Shown in pieces: positions 46,061-59,016 of a DNA stretch of 64,000 nt. The notes under the pieces are model-generated. The model saw nothing but the letters and a program-made list of their open reading frames with translations. It did no database searches and was not told the DNA's origin. The DNA is taken from assembly GCA_004802725.1 (NCBI GenBank), contig SGPM01000104.1:1-64000 (forward strand). The letters are read 5' to 3'. Within the stretch, counting starts at the first letter, position 1, and each line of letters starts with the position of its first letter. The position numbers were made by a program, and so were the translations under genes. Origin of the DNA: Antrodiella citrinella. Lineage: Eukaryota; Basidiomycota; Agaricomycetes; Polyporales; Steccherinaceae.

Positions 46061-48352
46061 TCATGCCGCGACACGCCATTGGACCGGGGTTGGTCCTTGC
46101 CCAAAATTCGCATCTTTCATCCCAACCATACGTTCCACTACAGCCTGGTCATGCAATGTATAAGCATAAGTCTCATCCAGTAATCAATCAGACCAGCCAC
46201 AATCAACATCTCTTGTGGTCACCTGACAGAATTACGGTACGCAGAGCAAAACTCACCTGCGCTTGATCCCAATCTGCAGGTGATTCTTCCTCATCTTCGT
46301 CTTCAGCGCCAGCAGACGCTTGTCTTAACACTTCTTCATTCCCGACACCCAGCCCCCATCCGCCCATACTTGCACGACCATGACCATGACCATCAGGATC
46401 AGGACTCCTGCGTGCCCAAAACACGAGAATGAATGACCAGTAAGCTATCCACGCTCCTGTGAATCGTGAACGACAAAACGGCTCACCTCAAGCTCTCCAA
46501 GAACTCTCGTTCGCGATCCCTCACTGTATCTGTAGCGAACTGAGCACCAATTTTGGGCGTCTCGCCACCGTCATCGTTATCCAGCTCATCAAGCGACAAA
46601 GTCGCCGTGTGTCGTCCGTCTGCTTTCCCTGCTATTCGTCCTCGACGATCTCGAGGAAGACCAGCTGATAGGAAGGAAGGTGCGCCACGACCAGAATGTC
46701 GTCCGTGCGTATTGGGTGATAGATTTACAAGGGGTGCACGGATTGTCCGAAGGAGACGCTGAATAGCTTCCTCTCCCGGGGTCAGCGGCGGAGCAGGTTC
46801 GGTCAGAGACATGACCGACGGGAATGGTCTTTGCGAGACCAGGACAAGTAACCTGTAGAGTGACTTAGTTATGCGTTATCGACAAACAGAATACAGAGGG
46901 GTACATTTGTTGCAGACGTGGCTGTTGATATCCAGGGGCTTCTGGTGCCTGCTCTCGTTCGAGTAGTAGACGAGAATTCAGGGTGGGAAATGCAGGGTAG
47001 ATGATGCTGTCCCTAAACAGTTGCAACGCAATTGTCCGTACATCGATTTGCGTTGAATTGAGTGTTAGGGACGACATTGAGGCCTTGCCGTTTTGAGCAA
47101 CGGGCGAAGTTGGTTTGTGAGCTTTGGGCATGCGATACAGAGAGGACAGTAGAGGATCTGTTTGCAGAGGGAGGAGAGCCTGGAAAACCATTAAATATGA
47201 TACCTGAAGCCATCTGAAGATCACACTCACCCCCTCGACGTATGGTAGCACCTGGTCCCAGAAGAAGCCCCATATCTCCACCAGACGATGTACAACCCTT
47301 TCCTGCTCAACTCCAGCAAGCTTTGCATTGAGAGTCACCATACCCGATGAAATCAATTCTACCGCATCGTGTTCGAGGGTGGCAAGAGCTTTCGAGGGGG
47401 CGGACGATACCACTGCTTGAATGTGTCGCTTGACTAGAGCGTTCAGATCCTCACTAATATGCGATATTTGTCATTTTATTGCTCATGAATACGAAGGGGA
47501 GCTCACATTGGCACACGTAACGGTTCGCCGTTGAATAGAGGAAGTACGTAGACGTGCAGAGTTGCCCACGGACTGTCTGTCGCAGAAATAGACGTAATAT
47601 TGGACGTATTTCCCGAAACATTGAGCGTGGCGGTAGACGCAGATGATAGAGAGGGCGCAAGAGATGGTAAGTGTGCCAGATTCCCCAGACGGTGCATTTC
47701 GCGGGACACAAGCTTGGAATCATAGGTCCGTGTCGTTGTCTATGCAGTTATGATATAAGCAGAGCTCAGTTCCATTGTGAGAGGCATCAATATCATTTAA
47801 GATGAGGCGGCGCAGTAGCCCGTCAAGTGTACAAGGTGTACAACAAGGCTGTGCCTTGGAGACACAGTGCTACTGTCAAACCATATCTGAATAGCTCACC
47901 TTCGAAGGAGATGCGTGCCCCTTTGCGCCCTGGGTGGAAGGTGCTGCCATTCCAGGTGTCGGAGAAGCGGTGGCCTCTCTTGAGCTTATATTTAGAGCAG
48001 ACTCTGCGCGAGTATGGCTCCGAGAAGGGTGTAGTGATGATGGTGCAGGCGACAGAGCTCGGATAGTGGCCGACGAAGAGCCAGAACTAGAAGAAAGCGA
48101 GAGCTTGTCGGTAAGAAATCCGAGTCGCTTCGTTGTCGGGTGTTGATCTACAACAGTGAGGTGGCTGTTATTGTTGGGAGGACTACCGGAATCGTTGTTC
48201 TGAACGGCCCCAGTGTTGGCGCCAACAAGGACGCCTGTGGGACGGGGAGTGTCGTCGCCTTGGCTAAGAGATCGTCGCGCCCGTTCGGGAGTTCGGAGCA
48301 GGATACTAGCATCCTGCGATGCCCGACGACTTTGAGCGGATCGACCGGCCAT
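46061..48352 (-). CDS. HbrB/Bit61/PRR5-like TORC2 subunit
   Basis: HbrB-domain proteins (Aspergillus HbrB, yeast Bit61/Bit2, animal Protor/PRR5) bind TOR complex 2, which controls polarity, actin and membrane homeostasis. Seven exons (48352-47900, 47739-47507, 47453-47231, 47179-46905, 46852-46487, 46407-46257, 46144-46061) give 594 residues. The first about 150 residues are Ser/Pro-rich. The HbrB domain contains WATLHVYVLPLFNGEPLRVP, EDLNALVKRHIQAVVSS, LVEIWGFFWDQVLPYVEG, ALLPLQTDPLL and IALQLFRDSIIYPAF, continuing to LLVLVSQRPFPSV. An acidic tail ends AQAVVERMVGMKDANFG. It shares a 227-bp divergent promoter with the Qri7 gene. Confidence 0.85.
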
Positions 48353-48579
48353 GTCGCGTCGTCGTCGTCGTTGAGGACGATGTCGAGGTCGATATAGATT
48401 TCAATGATAGTAAATATGTCATTTATTCAAGTTATTTCACTGACTGCCGCCGGAAGCACCTCAAATCTCGATCTATCCATGTGGTATCCACGTGGTGTTT
48501 GCACGTTTGGCTGCCTTTCGATTGTTCGTGACCTGACGCGACGTTCATTCTTGGATTTCTTGTCAGGATTCGTACTCGT

Positions 48580-50107
48580 ATGCGGGCTGCATCGTCCGTT
48601 ATACGCATTCAACAAAGACATCAGAAAAAGGCGACATGCTTGTCTCCATTTCGCCGGAGCTTCACTGTATTAGCAGTCGAGTCTTCTGCAGACGACACTT
48701 GTGCAGCCGTTGTCACCTCTGACCGCCGGGTACTCTCAAATGTGGTCATAAAACAACACAAAGAGTGAGAATTTTTCTATGCACAATTGAATAGTTGCTT
48801 ATACTTCTCCTAGACACGAAAAGTATGGTGGAATACATCCTTTTATTGCAATAGAAGCACATCAACGGAACATGGTGTGCAGCTCCCTGGTCTCTCCGTT
48901 GTAGCATGTCTCATCTCAACAGCCAGGTGCAGTCAGGTGTGCTCTCTATGAAGCCAACATAGACGTTAGAGAAGTCGATGGCATTGCCTTCACTCGAGGC
49001 CCAGGTATGTCGGTAGAGATCACGCAACGCCATATGTTCTCCTCTAAATACTTCATCTGTCTCCTGTAGGCATGGGTGGATGTTTGTCTGTCGGATCAAA
49101 TGCAGCCAAAACTCTCGCTGCGGTACTGAATAAGCCACTTGTCGGTGTGCATCATATGGTTAGTCCCTCTCTCTCATGGCTCATGTTAGCCACTGACCAA
49201 TATACATGTACAGCAAGCACATGCGCTCACGTCGCTCCTCACATCTCCGCTCGACCAGATCCCACAGTACCCCTTTCTGACCCTCCTCATTTCCGGCGGA
49301 CATACCCTTCTCCTCCTCGCGCATTCTCCCACATCGTTCGAAACGTTGGCCACGACAAACGACGAGAGCATAGGCCAAGCCTTCGACAGCGTTTCCAAGC
49401 TTCTAAAACTGCCATGGTCTTCCTTAGGCCCCGGCGACGCGCTCGAGAAATTCTGTCTCACCTCGCCTGAATCACACGACACGCTTCCGTCGATCGAACC
49501 TGCGTTTCCTCGTTCTGTGCCCCGCCGATTGCAGTTCTCTTACGCTTCGTTGCACTCGCACGCGGAGAGGTACGTTTCTGCAAGGTTGGGTTCTCTGGAA
49601 GACGAAGAGAAGTTGGCGCTGGCACGCGCATTTCAACGAGCTGCCGTTGGTCAGCTTGAAGAGAAGGTTCTGTTGGGACTTCGGCAGTGTCAAGAGATGG
49701 GAGTTCATGTTGGTCATCTGGTGGTTAGTGGTGGTGTGGCCAGCAATATGTACCTCCGTGAGAGGTAAGAAGATTCATCCATTCCTTACGGACATGTACT
49801 CACCGAAAGAATGCACAGATTACGCACATGTCTGGATACATTCACTCAGCAGGACGGCAAAAACATAGATCTCGTCTTCCCACCTCCTGCACTGTGCACA
49901 GGTACGTGTCTTGTCATGTTCTTGTCGTCGAATCATCGTTCTCATCGCGTTGTGACAGACAATGCAGTCATGATTGCGTGGGCATCCATGCATCGATTTC
50001 TCGCAGGAGACCACGATGATTATTCCATCGCTCTCCGGTCCAAGTGGAAGATTGAGGACTTGTTGAAAACGGATAAAGAGATATTGGCTCTGAAATCGCC
50101 CTGGTAG
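48580..50107 (+). CDS. QRI7: Qri7/OSGEPL1: mitochondrial tRNA t6A37 threonylcarbamoyltransferase
   Basis: Qri7 transfers threonylcarbamoyl to A37 of ANN-decoding mitochondrial tRNAs. Seven exons (48580-48764, 48814-48874, 48923-49004, 49070-49158, 49214-49764, 49819-49901, 49959-50107) give 399 residues. A basic amino-terminal presequence (MRAASSVIRIQQRHQKKA) is followed by TVLAVESSADDTCAAVV, HPFIAIEAHQRNM, REVDGIAFTRGPGMGGCLSVG, the metal-binding GVHHMQAHAL, FLTLLISGGHTLLL, ESIGQAFDSVSKLL, VSGGVASNMYLRERL and CTDNAVMIAWA. All Kae1/TsaD-type ATP and metal motifs are present. The first in-frame ATG is used. Confidence 0.93.
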
Positions 50108-50149
50108 TCTGCTGAACTCTATTTACACATTCACAACTCACTAATATTG

Positions 50150-50705
50150 TACTGTACGAAATTTCTCCATGAAGAAGGCATTGTCGATGGCGATTTGCGT
50201 AGCGGCAACATTCTTGTAGATGATACCGGCGGCGCTCGACTTCGTGACTTTGGCTTAGTACTAACTACGGAGGCAAGCTCGAACGAACGTGCCCTGAGGG
50301 GGCACGGTGGTGGGGCAACGCAGTACGTGGGTCCAGAAGTAATCAATCCAGAAGGTTCATTTATGCATCATCCAACGTACGCCAGTGACATATATGCTTT
50401 AGCTTGCTTTTGCGTTAGGTGCGTACAATGACACAGCGTGGCATGAGTAAACATTGAACGGTATTTTATTATTAGATTCATGCAGTATCTCAGCGTTGCA
50501 TCAAAATCAAACCTATATGTTTCCAAGTCAGTAGTGGAAGGGAAGCGGTCCCTGCGACCATTCACGCCCGATGGAATCCTCATGTCGGGCACTATGTGGG
50601 CGGTCACTGAAAAAATGCTGGGCTCACGACTGGCACAGCAGACCTGTAACCCTGGAGGTCATTCGTATGTTAGATGTGGTCGTCGACGGGACTGTACTGT
50701 GTGAT
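50150..50705 (+). pseudogene. Decayed protein kinase (C-lobe fragment)
   Basis: The readable part starts inside the C-lobe: KFLHEEGIVDGDLRSGNILV, then ARLRDFGLVLTT, GATQYVGPEVINPEG and ASDIYALACFCV. After a possible intron (about 50419-50475) comes VVEGKRSLRPF and MWAVTEKMLG. It resembles agaricomycete tyrosine-kinase-like proteins. No N-lobe with glycine loop or VAIK-type lysine precedes it; Qri7 ends 40 bp upstream. The catalytic-loop histidine expected in H-G/R-D is aspartate here. I read it as a truncated, inactive remnant. Confidence 0.7.
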
Positions 50706-50974
50706 ACTCTTGCTGGCTCCTAAGCTATAAAATTTTGCCTCCAGGCTCCAGCCAAGAATGATTACTTGTTCTCACTCTTCAGTTTGATACTGATAGGTCA
50801 AATATCACCTAGTGCACTCAGGGTGTCATCTATGGCCCAAGGAGCCTCGTGCTATGGTGCTCGACCATGCTAGGTATGCTTGCATCAGTAGCATAAATAC
50901 ATGTGTTAGGGTGTGATTAGAGAGCTGCCTATCAATGTCTACTCTCATGACTGTCCATGAAGCAATTGCCGTCA

Positions 50975-53900
50975 TCAAACGTCGTCATAATCTAGCTCCT
51001 CCTCTTCCTCTTCTACTTCCTCCTCTTCTACTGGCGCCGCATCCCCACGCTCGAACAAGAACGCGATTGTTCCGCCCGGGACATCGTCCACAGATAACGG
51101 TGGTGCCGTGTCTTCCAATACTTTATTCAAATCTACAGCGGCCAAGAGATTTTCCACGCGACTTCGGCCTGCGGTGTTTGTGTTTGCCTCAGCCGGTTCC
51201 GCTGACTCTCGAACAATCAGAAGGCGCTGGAGGATCGTATCGTGGACGTGTTCTTTTGCATTCCGAGCAAGACAGTTGATGTGCGTCCATTCGCCCAAAG
51301 CTGCGAGCTGAGCTTTCTTCTGTTTCAGATACTACGTCCAAAGGAAATAGTTGAAGAGTGATCGAGACAAACAAGTAGTGCTTTACTTACCGATTTATCG
51401 AGCTTCTCAGGCTTTACTTCAGACGCGTTGACAAAACCCATCTCGACGCCATCTTCACCTGCTTCGTCGTCGTCTTCTCCGGCTGAATTGAAAGTCTGCA
51501 TCGCATTCGAGCCATTGATCCCGCTGCATGGGCATTCGAGCAAGTCATGGGTATTAGAAGACGTATGTGGGTGCACGGTAAATATGTCTTGAAGCTAAGA
51601 CGAGCCATGAGATAAGGTCCCGATACTTTCAGTTGAACACGTACATCTTTCCGCGTGAATGAATCAGACTTGGATTCTGCTTGACCCTGTCGAGACATTA
51701 GACACATTAGACATAACAAGATATAGATCTACCATAACATACGTTTCCTATGAGGGCTATGGAATGACGTGTCAGCAACACTTCTCGGACATCACGGGTT
51801 CACGGAACTCTTACAGCTACTCAACGCTAGCTTGGTGACTTGTCGCTGATAGATTTTCTCTGAGGACGAAGTCGGTGAGCGTTCAAAAACAAGGCTGTAT
51901 ATTGTACGCCATACCATCGATAGCCCCCGCGGTCAGGAAACGATAGATAAAGACAGGTTTCTTCTGGCCGTCTCTGTCGCAGTGTCAATATCTAGCACGA
52001 ACTAGAATGACTAGATAAATATTCACTAACCGATGAATACGAGCCATGGATTGCAAGTCATGACTAAGGCATCCTGGTGAGCCAACATGAATCGCTGAAA
52101 ATAAAGGATCATCACCTTGGATTCCAATCTGAGTCGATGAGACAAAGTCTAGATGCACCAATAAGATTGAGCCCGACACCTCCTGCCTTTGAGCTGAGCA
52201 AGAACACAACTGTCAAACACAGTTAAGCTTAGCGGTCACCTCGAGCGGAATATTATTACTCACAGCGCTGTGATTGAGATGACTTGTTGAACTCATTGAC
52301 GTATTCTTGTCTCTTGTGAGGTGCGGTTTGCCTACACCCAGATACGGTTGGTTCAGCTGAGACCTCGTCACAGGTACTACGACCTTACCCATCCAAACGA
52401 TGATATGTGTAGCCTTTCTTCTTGCAAAACGCTTCGACGATATTGAGCGTTGACGTATAATGAGACACAAGGACACATTTTTCATCGGTGGTCTACAGTC
52501 CGACTTCAGTGTAAAAACGAGGAATTGAATCAAATCGCCAGTGCGGCCTAGCTCACCTTATAAACTGCACGGAGCAAATTCGCCAAAGCTGCCAGTTTAC
52601 CTGAAAGCAGTGAGTGTCAGTACTAAGTAAAATAGCGGTAGCGATAGACCCGACCACTGAGAGATACATCCTCAATTTGTGCACGCTCGGGGAGGAGCCT
52701 CAGGGCGTCTTGTATTGCTTGCGCCCTGACTCCACCATCTCCACCGTTACTTTTGGCTTGGTCAGCAGTCGCCTTCAGCAGAATAGGACTATTGCTAATC
52801 TTTGTCAGAAGATTGATAAGGGCAAGAGATTCAGCGGTGTTAGCCCTCGATACATTGTCGATGTTATCCCGGGTCAAGATCCTCTGGAACATGCTTCGCT
52901 GTAGCTTCGTGGGTGTGATGAAGACGACATACTCGTCTACAAATATCTCATCTCAGCAGTTGTGAGTGCAGAAGCAAGGAGAAGACGCACGCTTGGGCGG
53001 TAGATAGTTCTTTAAAAGAGACGCCTCTCGTCTGAGCACGAACTTACGGGCGAGTTCCATCAGCTAACGGTAGTCCAACAAGATGAGCTCATGATGTGCA
53101 ACATAGGTCAGTTATGAAAATATACCTCCTTGAGACGGCCCTCGCCTATTTCCTTATCCTTCGCTGAGCAGCCCTGTGCGCGACTTTTTAGGATGGGGGT
53201 CTCATATACTTTGCGAAACTTCTGATAGTCATCTGCACACACTCTTCAGTGTCTGAAACGTTTGAAATGCAGCTTCGTACTTCGTACCTAATAAATCGGG
53301 ATTACAGAAATCCGCCTAAATACCTGAGTGAGAACCGACATTCCAATCGAGGGTAACACGGACCTACCATTGCATGAAATTCACCCAGGTCATTCTGTAT
53401 GGGCGTCCCAGACAGAATGATCCGACGAGGAGTCCGGAGCGCCTCAAACATCATAGATGTCTTGTTATTTGCGGACTTCAGACGATGCCCTGAGAACTCG
53501 ATTAAGTGAGACAGAATAGCTTGGCAATCGCGACTCACCTTCGTCGCAGATAATGAGACCGATTGGAGGACTATTTTACGGTGAGAAACATGAATTTGAC
53601 GATACTGAAATGCCAACTCACATGCAGTATGCTAAGTCGTCTCTATCATTGTCATAGCGAAGTCAAGACGAGGCTCTGGAAGTTTGTTCAAGGGAGTACT
53701 TACATGACAGTGCGCAGGCGTTCGTATCCTATGATCAGCACATGATGGTTTCGCCTAGAGCAAATCAAGATGAGCAGGGTGATAGTCTACATGATGAAGA
53801 GGAAAACTACTAACGAATTGATGAACTGCTTGAGCTTCGCCTTGTCTTTGTCGGCAACAAATACTCCGACACGATCACGACCAAGCCTAGTAACAATTGA

Positions 53901-55929
53901 GTAGATGTATCCGAGTGCGTGTAATAACACAGATCCTTACCACTTCACGATTTCGCTTTTCCAGTTCTGAGATGGACATTAATCATCGGCACAACTCTGC
54001 AGACAAAAGAAACTACTCACGTTGGTGAGCGTTACCGGACACACAATCAAAACCTTGCCAACAACAGGTCCAATTCCAGCATATGGATTTTGTTCTAAAA
54101 GAAATCATTTTGGCAAGGTGATATCTACGAATCCGATGAAACGCACTGAGCAAGGTCCAAATCAACGTGATGGTCTACGGTTCGAAATTTAGAGGAACGT
54201 TCATAGAATAGAATAGAGTACGGACCTGAAGTGTTTTGCCCATACCCCTTTCGAAGCGTAAGACCAAGGCATCAAGGTACCTACAAATGTAGAACTTACA
54301 TCTCATCTGCCAGAATGCATCCTTTGCCGTCATGATTGAGGCCCATAACGCATTCGTACATGAACTTGACGCCTGTGGAATGTTCAGACAATCCCACAGA
54401 TAACTTGAGATATCACCGACCGTCGATCTGGTGAGGACGTAGCTTCCTTGCCAGAATGGGATCAATAACGACAGGTACTACAGGCAGATTTCTATGTCAT
54501 TCATCAGTATATACCTATGGAACGAGATAAAAGGGCAAACTTTTTGTTGTGCTTCTTTGCATGCTCCTCCGTCGGTGCTTTCATGACCACTGCACCTTCA
54601 GCATGGGGATCATGTCTGTATGAATGTCATGAGTACGACGATCTGACATTTGGACGGCAACCTACAAAGGCCCATTTGTTCGTGCTTTTGGTTGTGCAGG
54701 CGCAAAGAAGATCCGTGCTGGTACAGCACCCAGAGGGGATGACTTCTCTTCGAGTTCCGAGGTCGCAGGAGTTGACTTAGAGCTTCTGGAGCCTGAAGAA
54801 AGGATCATGGTGGTCGGTGGGGAGCTCGAAAGCTGGACGTCGTTGTTCTCTTCGTGGGAGCGGCCGGATATAGCTGGAAGGTCCTGCTTGTGCGTTTGAC
54901 TGTCGAGTTGCACCTCTTTGCCCCCTAACAAGAACGTATCTTCGGCTCTAAGCGGTTTTCCATCCCATTTCTTCGAGCCGAGTCTGGAAGTCAAAATGAG
55001 CCACCGTCAATAAATGCAAACATGCATATATGCTACTTACATCACCCCCGCCTCAGAGACGAGCTTGATCTGACCAGAGGACGCGATGAGAAATGCGTCG
55101 CCATCCCAGGTCTTGTTCTTTTTGCCTTGTGGTTTACGCCTGGGAAGACAAAGAACATGAGTATTCAGATAGATATATTGAGTTCCAAGCATACCAGTTC
55201 ACAGTCCAATACGAATCGCTTGGCTTGACCTCTTCGAAGTTTGAAACGGGTTCATTGCTTTGTCCATTATCCAAGACATTGGAAGATGCGGATGTTCGGG
55301 CAAGAGGGGGCGGCGCTTTGAAGCCATTGTTTATCGACTTCGGACGAAGAGGAGGAACGAACTGTTTGGTGGAAGATCCTGAATTACGAATGAGCGTGGG
55401 AGGAGGCGAAGATGCGCCTCCGCGCGTAAAGCATCTTCCTGACAGATAGTCGTCCTTCTCGATGGCACAATCTATCTCCAACTCTTTGCCTCCCAGAGCT
55501 AGTTGGGATCCAATATTGAGTTTACACATGTCTCCAAAATCCGGTTTACCTTGCGCTATCCTAAAGAAGATATATTTAACGTTCTAGATGCATGGTACTT
55601 GCAGCTTACCGGCGATTCTCTAAGTCGAAAAGGATACAGAATTTAGAGGTGGCAAGCAACACGCCGTCACCATCCCATGTCTTGTGTTTCTTAGTCTGTG
55701 GATTTCTCCTATGTTACAATTGGTAAGTTGTGACGGGGTATATGCGAAGCACCACCTGCCATTGAACCATCCAGTGTGTGTCTATGCTAAGTCCCGCGTT
55801 CACAGTGAAGCCGCTGCCACTGGCATGACGCACTTCAGGCCCTGATTGTCTCTTCCTCTGGGTAGATTGATTGTCTTCATGCTTCCTTTTCACGCCACTG
55901 GTGCTAAGCGGGTTCAGAAATGCAGGCAT
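50975..55929 (-). CDS. rdh54: Rdh54/Rad54B-type SNF2 DNA translocase
   Basis: Rdh54/Rad54B remodels DNA and removes Rad51 during homologous recombination and meiosis. The gene has many exons. The first nine are 55929-55760, 55708-55610, 55560-55195, 55139-55041, 54983-54666, 54615-54515, 54477-54421, 54372-54300 and 54247-54226. The amino end carries two copies of the RAD54B-type small domain ([32 protein letters not shown]). Then come [33 protein letters not shown], the Walker A region [20 protein letters not shown], the DEGH box in [37 protein letters not shown] and the carboxyl helicase half with [12 protein letters not shown]. It ends in an acidic tail. Exons between 54225 and 51600 were not all fixed. 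Confidence 0.9.
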
Positions 55930-56269
55930 GAGAAGGGCAGGAAGGTGGTACGGAGCAAAGAGCAAGAGGCCGCGACGCGACGCGGGAAATGAGATGCATC
56001 ACGGGAGCGCGTCACACACGTGCTCCAGGCGTCTAATCGAAGTCCTTCAGCGAAGTCTCGTCATAGCATAAATAACTGCGAAAGCAGCCACGAACTTCGA
56101 AGCGGGATACATATACAGTAATTGAAAGCCAGAGAATCAGACGCGTACAGCGCATAACAAAGGGCAGGAGGATGGGAGGTATAAGAATAGTATATACTCA
56201 ATGTAGCAGCCTATACGACCGCTCATCGGTATCACTCTGCCACCCGGGCCCTGATGACTCTTCGCAGCT

Positions 56270-59016
56270 TCAGACGACTCCATAAGCTGGTCGTCCGTCA
56301 ATGACAGTTGCGACGACTTTAGTTCCCAGTATTCTGCGAGCAGCGATGGTCATAATGTCTTGCGAAAGGACAACGTAATCCGCTCGTTTCCCCGGAGCGA
56401 TTGATCCCAGAGTATCCTCGGTGAAGCTTGCATATGCGGGATCTAGGGTCATACCTACGTAGTTACAATTCTTCTGAGCATTCCCCTGACGTTGAATGGA
56501 AAGAAAACCCGCTGACCTTTCAGCGCTTCTTCGCGTGTCATACGTTGTTCGGGGAACCTAAGATCAATGAGTACCGACATCGTCACGAGGTGAACTATTT
56601 GATTACCATCCTAAAGGACCGTGTGGGGATGTTCCATCGCGGGATAGGCGCGTTATCGCAGCATAGAATCCCGCGAGAGGATTCAAATCTTCAACAGGGA
56701 AATCTGAACCCAGCGTAATACGAGCGCCATGTTCAAGGATACTGCGGAAGGCATAAAGACCTTTGACACGGTCAGGTCCCTACAAAAAAACGCTCAGTAT
56801 CTTCGAGAATTTCCATCACGTCTGAAGACGCACCAAACGAGCCTCTCCAAACCACATGTCACTTATTCTGTGAACGCGAATGTTCGGTCAGCAGCTTGTC
56901 TCAGGTTTCAGACGTACTCAGTGAGAGTCTCGAATGACACTTACGCATGGGTGGGTTGTACGCTAGCAATAACTATCCGATAATGGTCAAATGAGAAAAT
57001 CTAAGCGCTTGAGTGTGTACACTCACCACCCAGCTTGCCAAAGCGAGCCATATCGGCTTGAGCAAGGATTTGAGCATGCTCTAGTCTGGGTCGCAGCGCT
57101 GAGACGTTCGCATCCTTCAAAGCGGCTTCGAACGCGTCCAGCACAAGACCATTAGCGCGATCGCCTATAGCATGGACATTCTACGATAAAAGTTCAAACC
57201 CAGTAATGACGATTCAAATGGACAACTTACCACTTGCCAGCCATCCCGCAGAAACCTAGGAATAACATCATTGAGTACCTCAGGCGCTATGCGCATGAAG
57301 CCTCGCGTGGAAGGATTGTCTGTGTAAGGTTCGTAGAGCTAGGTGGAGCGATAAGTTGGGAGCCGACGGCGTTTGAACAGATGCTTACCGCTGCACCTCC
57401 GGACCTCAGAGCACCTGTGAAAGTACAGTCCTTGTGTCAGCGAAGAAAACTAGCGGCTAAAAGTCGCGTTAGAATCGTTACATACCATCGGCAAAAATCT
57501 TGACGCTTCGCGCAGTGAGCCTGTGGTTTCCTGCGTTCACGACTTTGGCCACTTTATCGCCCCAATATTCCTTCGTCTCATCGAAGAATGTCATGCCGTA
57601 AATGCGGATCTAGAGAACATCGGCGTGAGCTAACTGCATAGTTCGAGCGGGATCGAAGCGCACAGGTAACCTATCCTCTTCTGCTTGTCTATAGTAAGCG
57701 GTAATGCGCGTCAGATCCCTATGACGCATCAATCGGTAACCGGTCTACATACCTCCGGAAAAACTCAAGAGATTTGGAGCTGAAGCCTGCATCATGTACG
57801 GACGTCAATCCGACTGAATGTGCTTGGCGGACAGCTAGTTGGAAGCGTTTCTTCAACGTTTCATATGTAGGCTCCGGTCTTAAAACCAAGTCCTGAGCGT
57901 TGTCCAAGAGGATGCCTATGGGATACGCGTCTTCAGCCTACATGACCTGGCAGTGCAAGTCGTGAGAACTTACCTGTGGGCTTTCCAGTAGCGTCGCGCA
58001 TAATAACGCCGCCTTCAACTTCTTCAGGAATAGGTTCCATGGAAGCTAAAACAGTCTCAGATACCCACAACGCATGTCCGTCTTTACTCTGTAATACCAC
58101 AGGACGGCCAGCGACAATGGGATCTACCTCGAGATCTCCCTGCATAACGACTGGATTAGCAGAAGAAGCTCCACCCTTGAAACGTAAAACCAACCGCCGT
58201 AGGCCAGCTTTCCAGTGCCCATTGAGTGTGATCCCAGCCCCACCCTTCGACAAATTTTGCCTTATCGTCTCGGATGTCCGGCTCGGACACGATATAATCC
58301 CTCACGCGTTGGACGGTCTCTGCAGCAATTTCAAGCTCTCTGAGAGGGGATGAGCTAGCTTGGCATACCTGTCACCGTCGTGGTCCCCTCAAGCGGGCAT
58401 TGAAGGGATCCGCCATATTCAAGAATGTGTCCGTGAGAATCTATATAGTAAAGTCAACACATGAAATCCGTATCTTCGGCTGAGATTAACAGACATACCA
58501 CTCAGGCCGGGTACCACGACAGCTCCAGCTTCTATGTAGCGGACCTTGAATGGTGTATCTTGATTCCACCTGCCTCGAATGTCGTCTGCGCGAGAGTTTC
58601 TCGCTATCAGTATAAACTCTTGTGCGTGATCACATTGACTCAAATGTCGCACCAAGAGATCCCGCATCAACGAAGTGAGAATTATTCACAACGAGGCATT
58701 GTACTTGAGGGTTCTCCGGGTTGACGGTATATATCTTTTGCAGCCCTTCCGGTGAGCAAAGAGCATATGATTGGGGTAAGATTGCCGAAACTTGGTTGGT
58801 CGGTGCTTGAAAGGCTTTGAAGGTGGCGACTGTGGCGCATACTGCAATGCCGAGTAACACAGCTTGAAACACATCCTTTTTTGTAGTAGGCGGGGTATCG
58901 GAGGAACCATCAGGTACTGACAAAGATTCCGAAGCGGTTTTTGCGTCTGCAGTGTCAGTTGAAGAGGTTCGTCGTTTACGCAAGACGGGTGTGGGTAACT
59001 CAGCCTGGGGAAACAT
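56270..59016 (-). CDS. YtcJ-like amidohydrolase (Amidohydro_3) with amino-terminal membrane anchor
   Basis: This metal-dependent hydrolase superfamily has a TIM barrel and acts on C-N bonds; the substrate of this branch is unknown. The protein starts MFPQAELPTPVLRKRRTSS, a cytosolic stretch followed by one hydrophobic segment (VFQAVLLGIAVCATVATF), then SYALCSPEGLQKIYTV. The barrel follows: RYIEAGAVVVPGLS with the HxH-type metal site just after (DSHGHIL, about 58440-58400), GLTSVHDAGFSSKSLEFFRR, RSVKIFADG, NVHAIGDRANGLVLDAFEAA, LRPRLEHAQILAQADMARFG and the end SIAPGKRADYVVLSQDIM. The coding sequence is split by numerous short introns that I did not all define. Both ends are clear. Confidence 0.82.
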
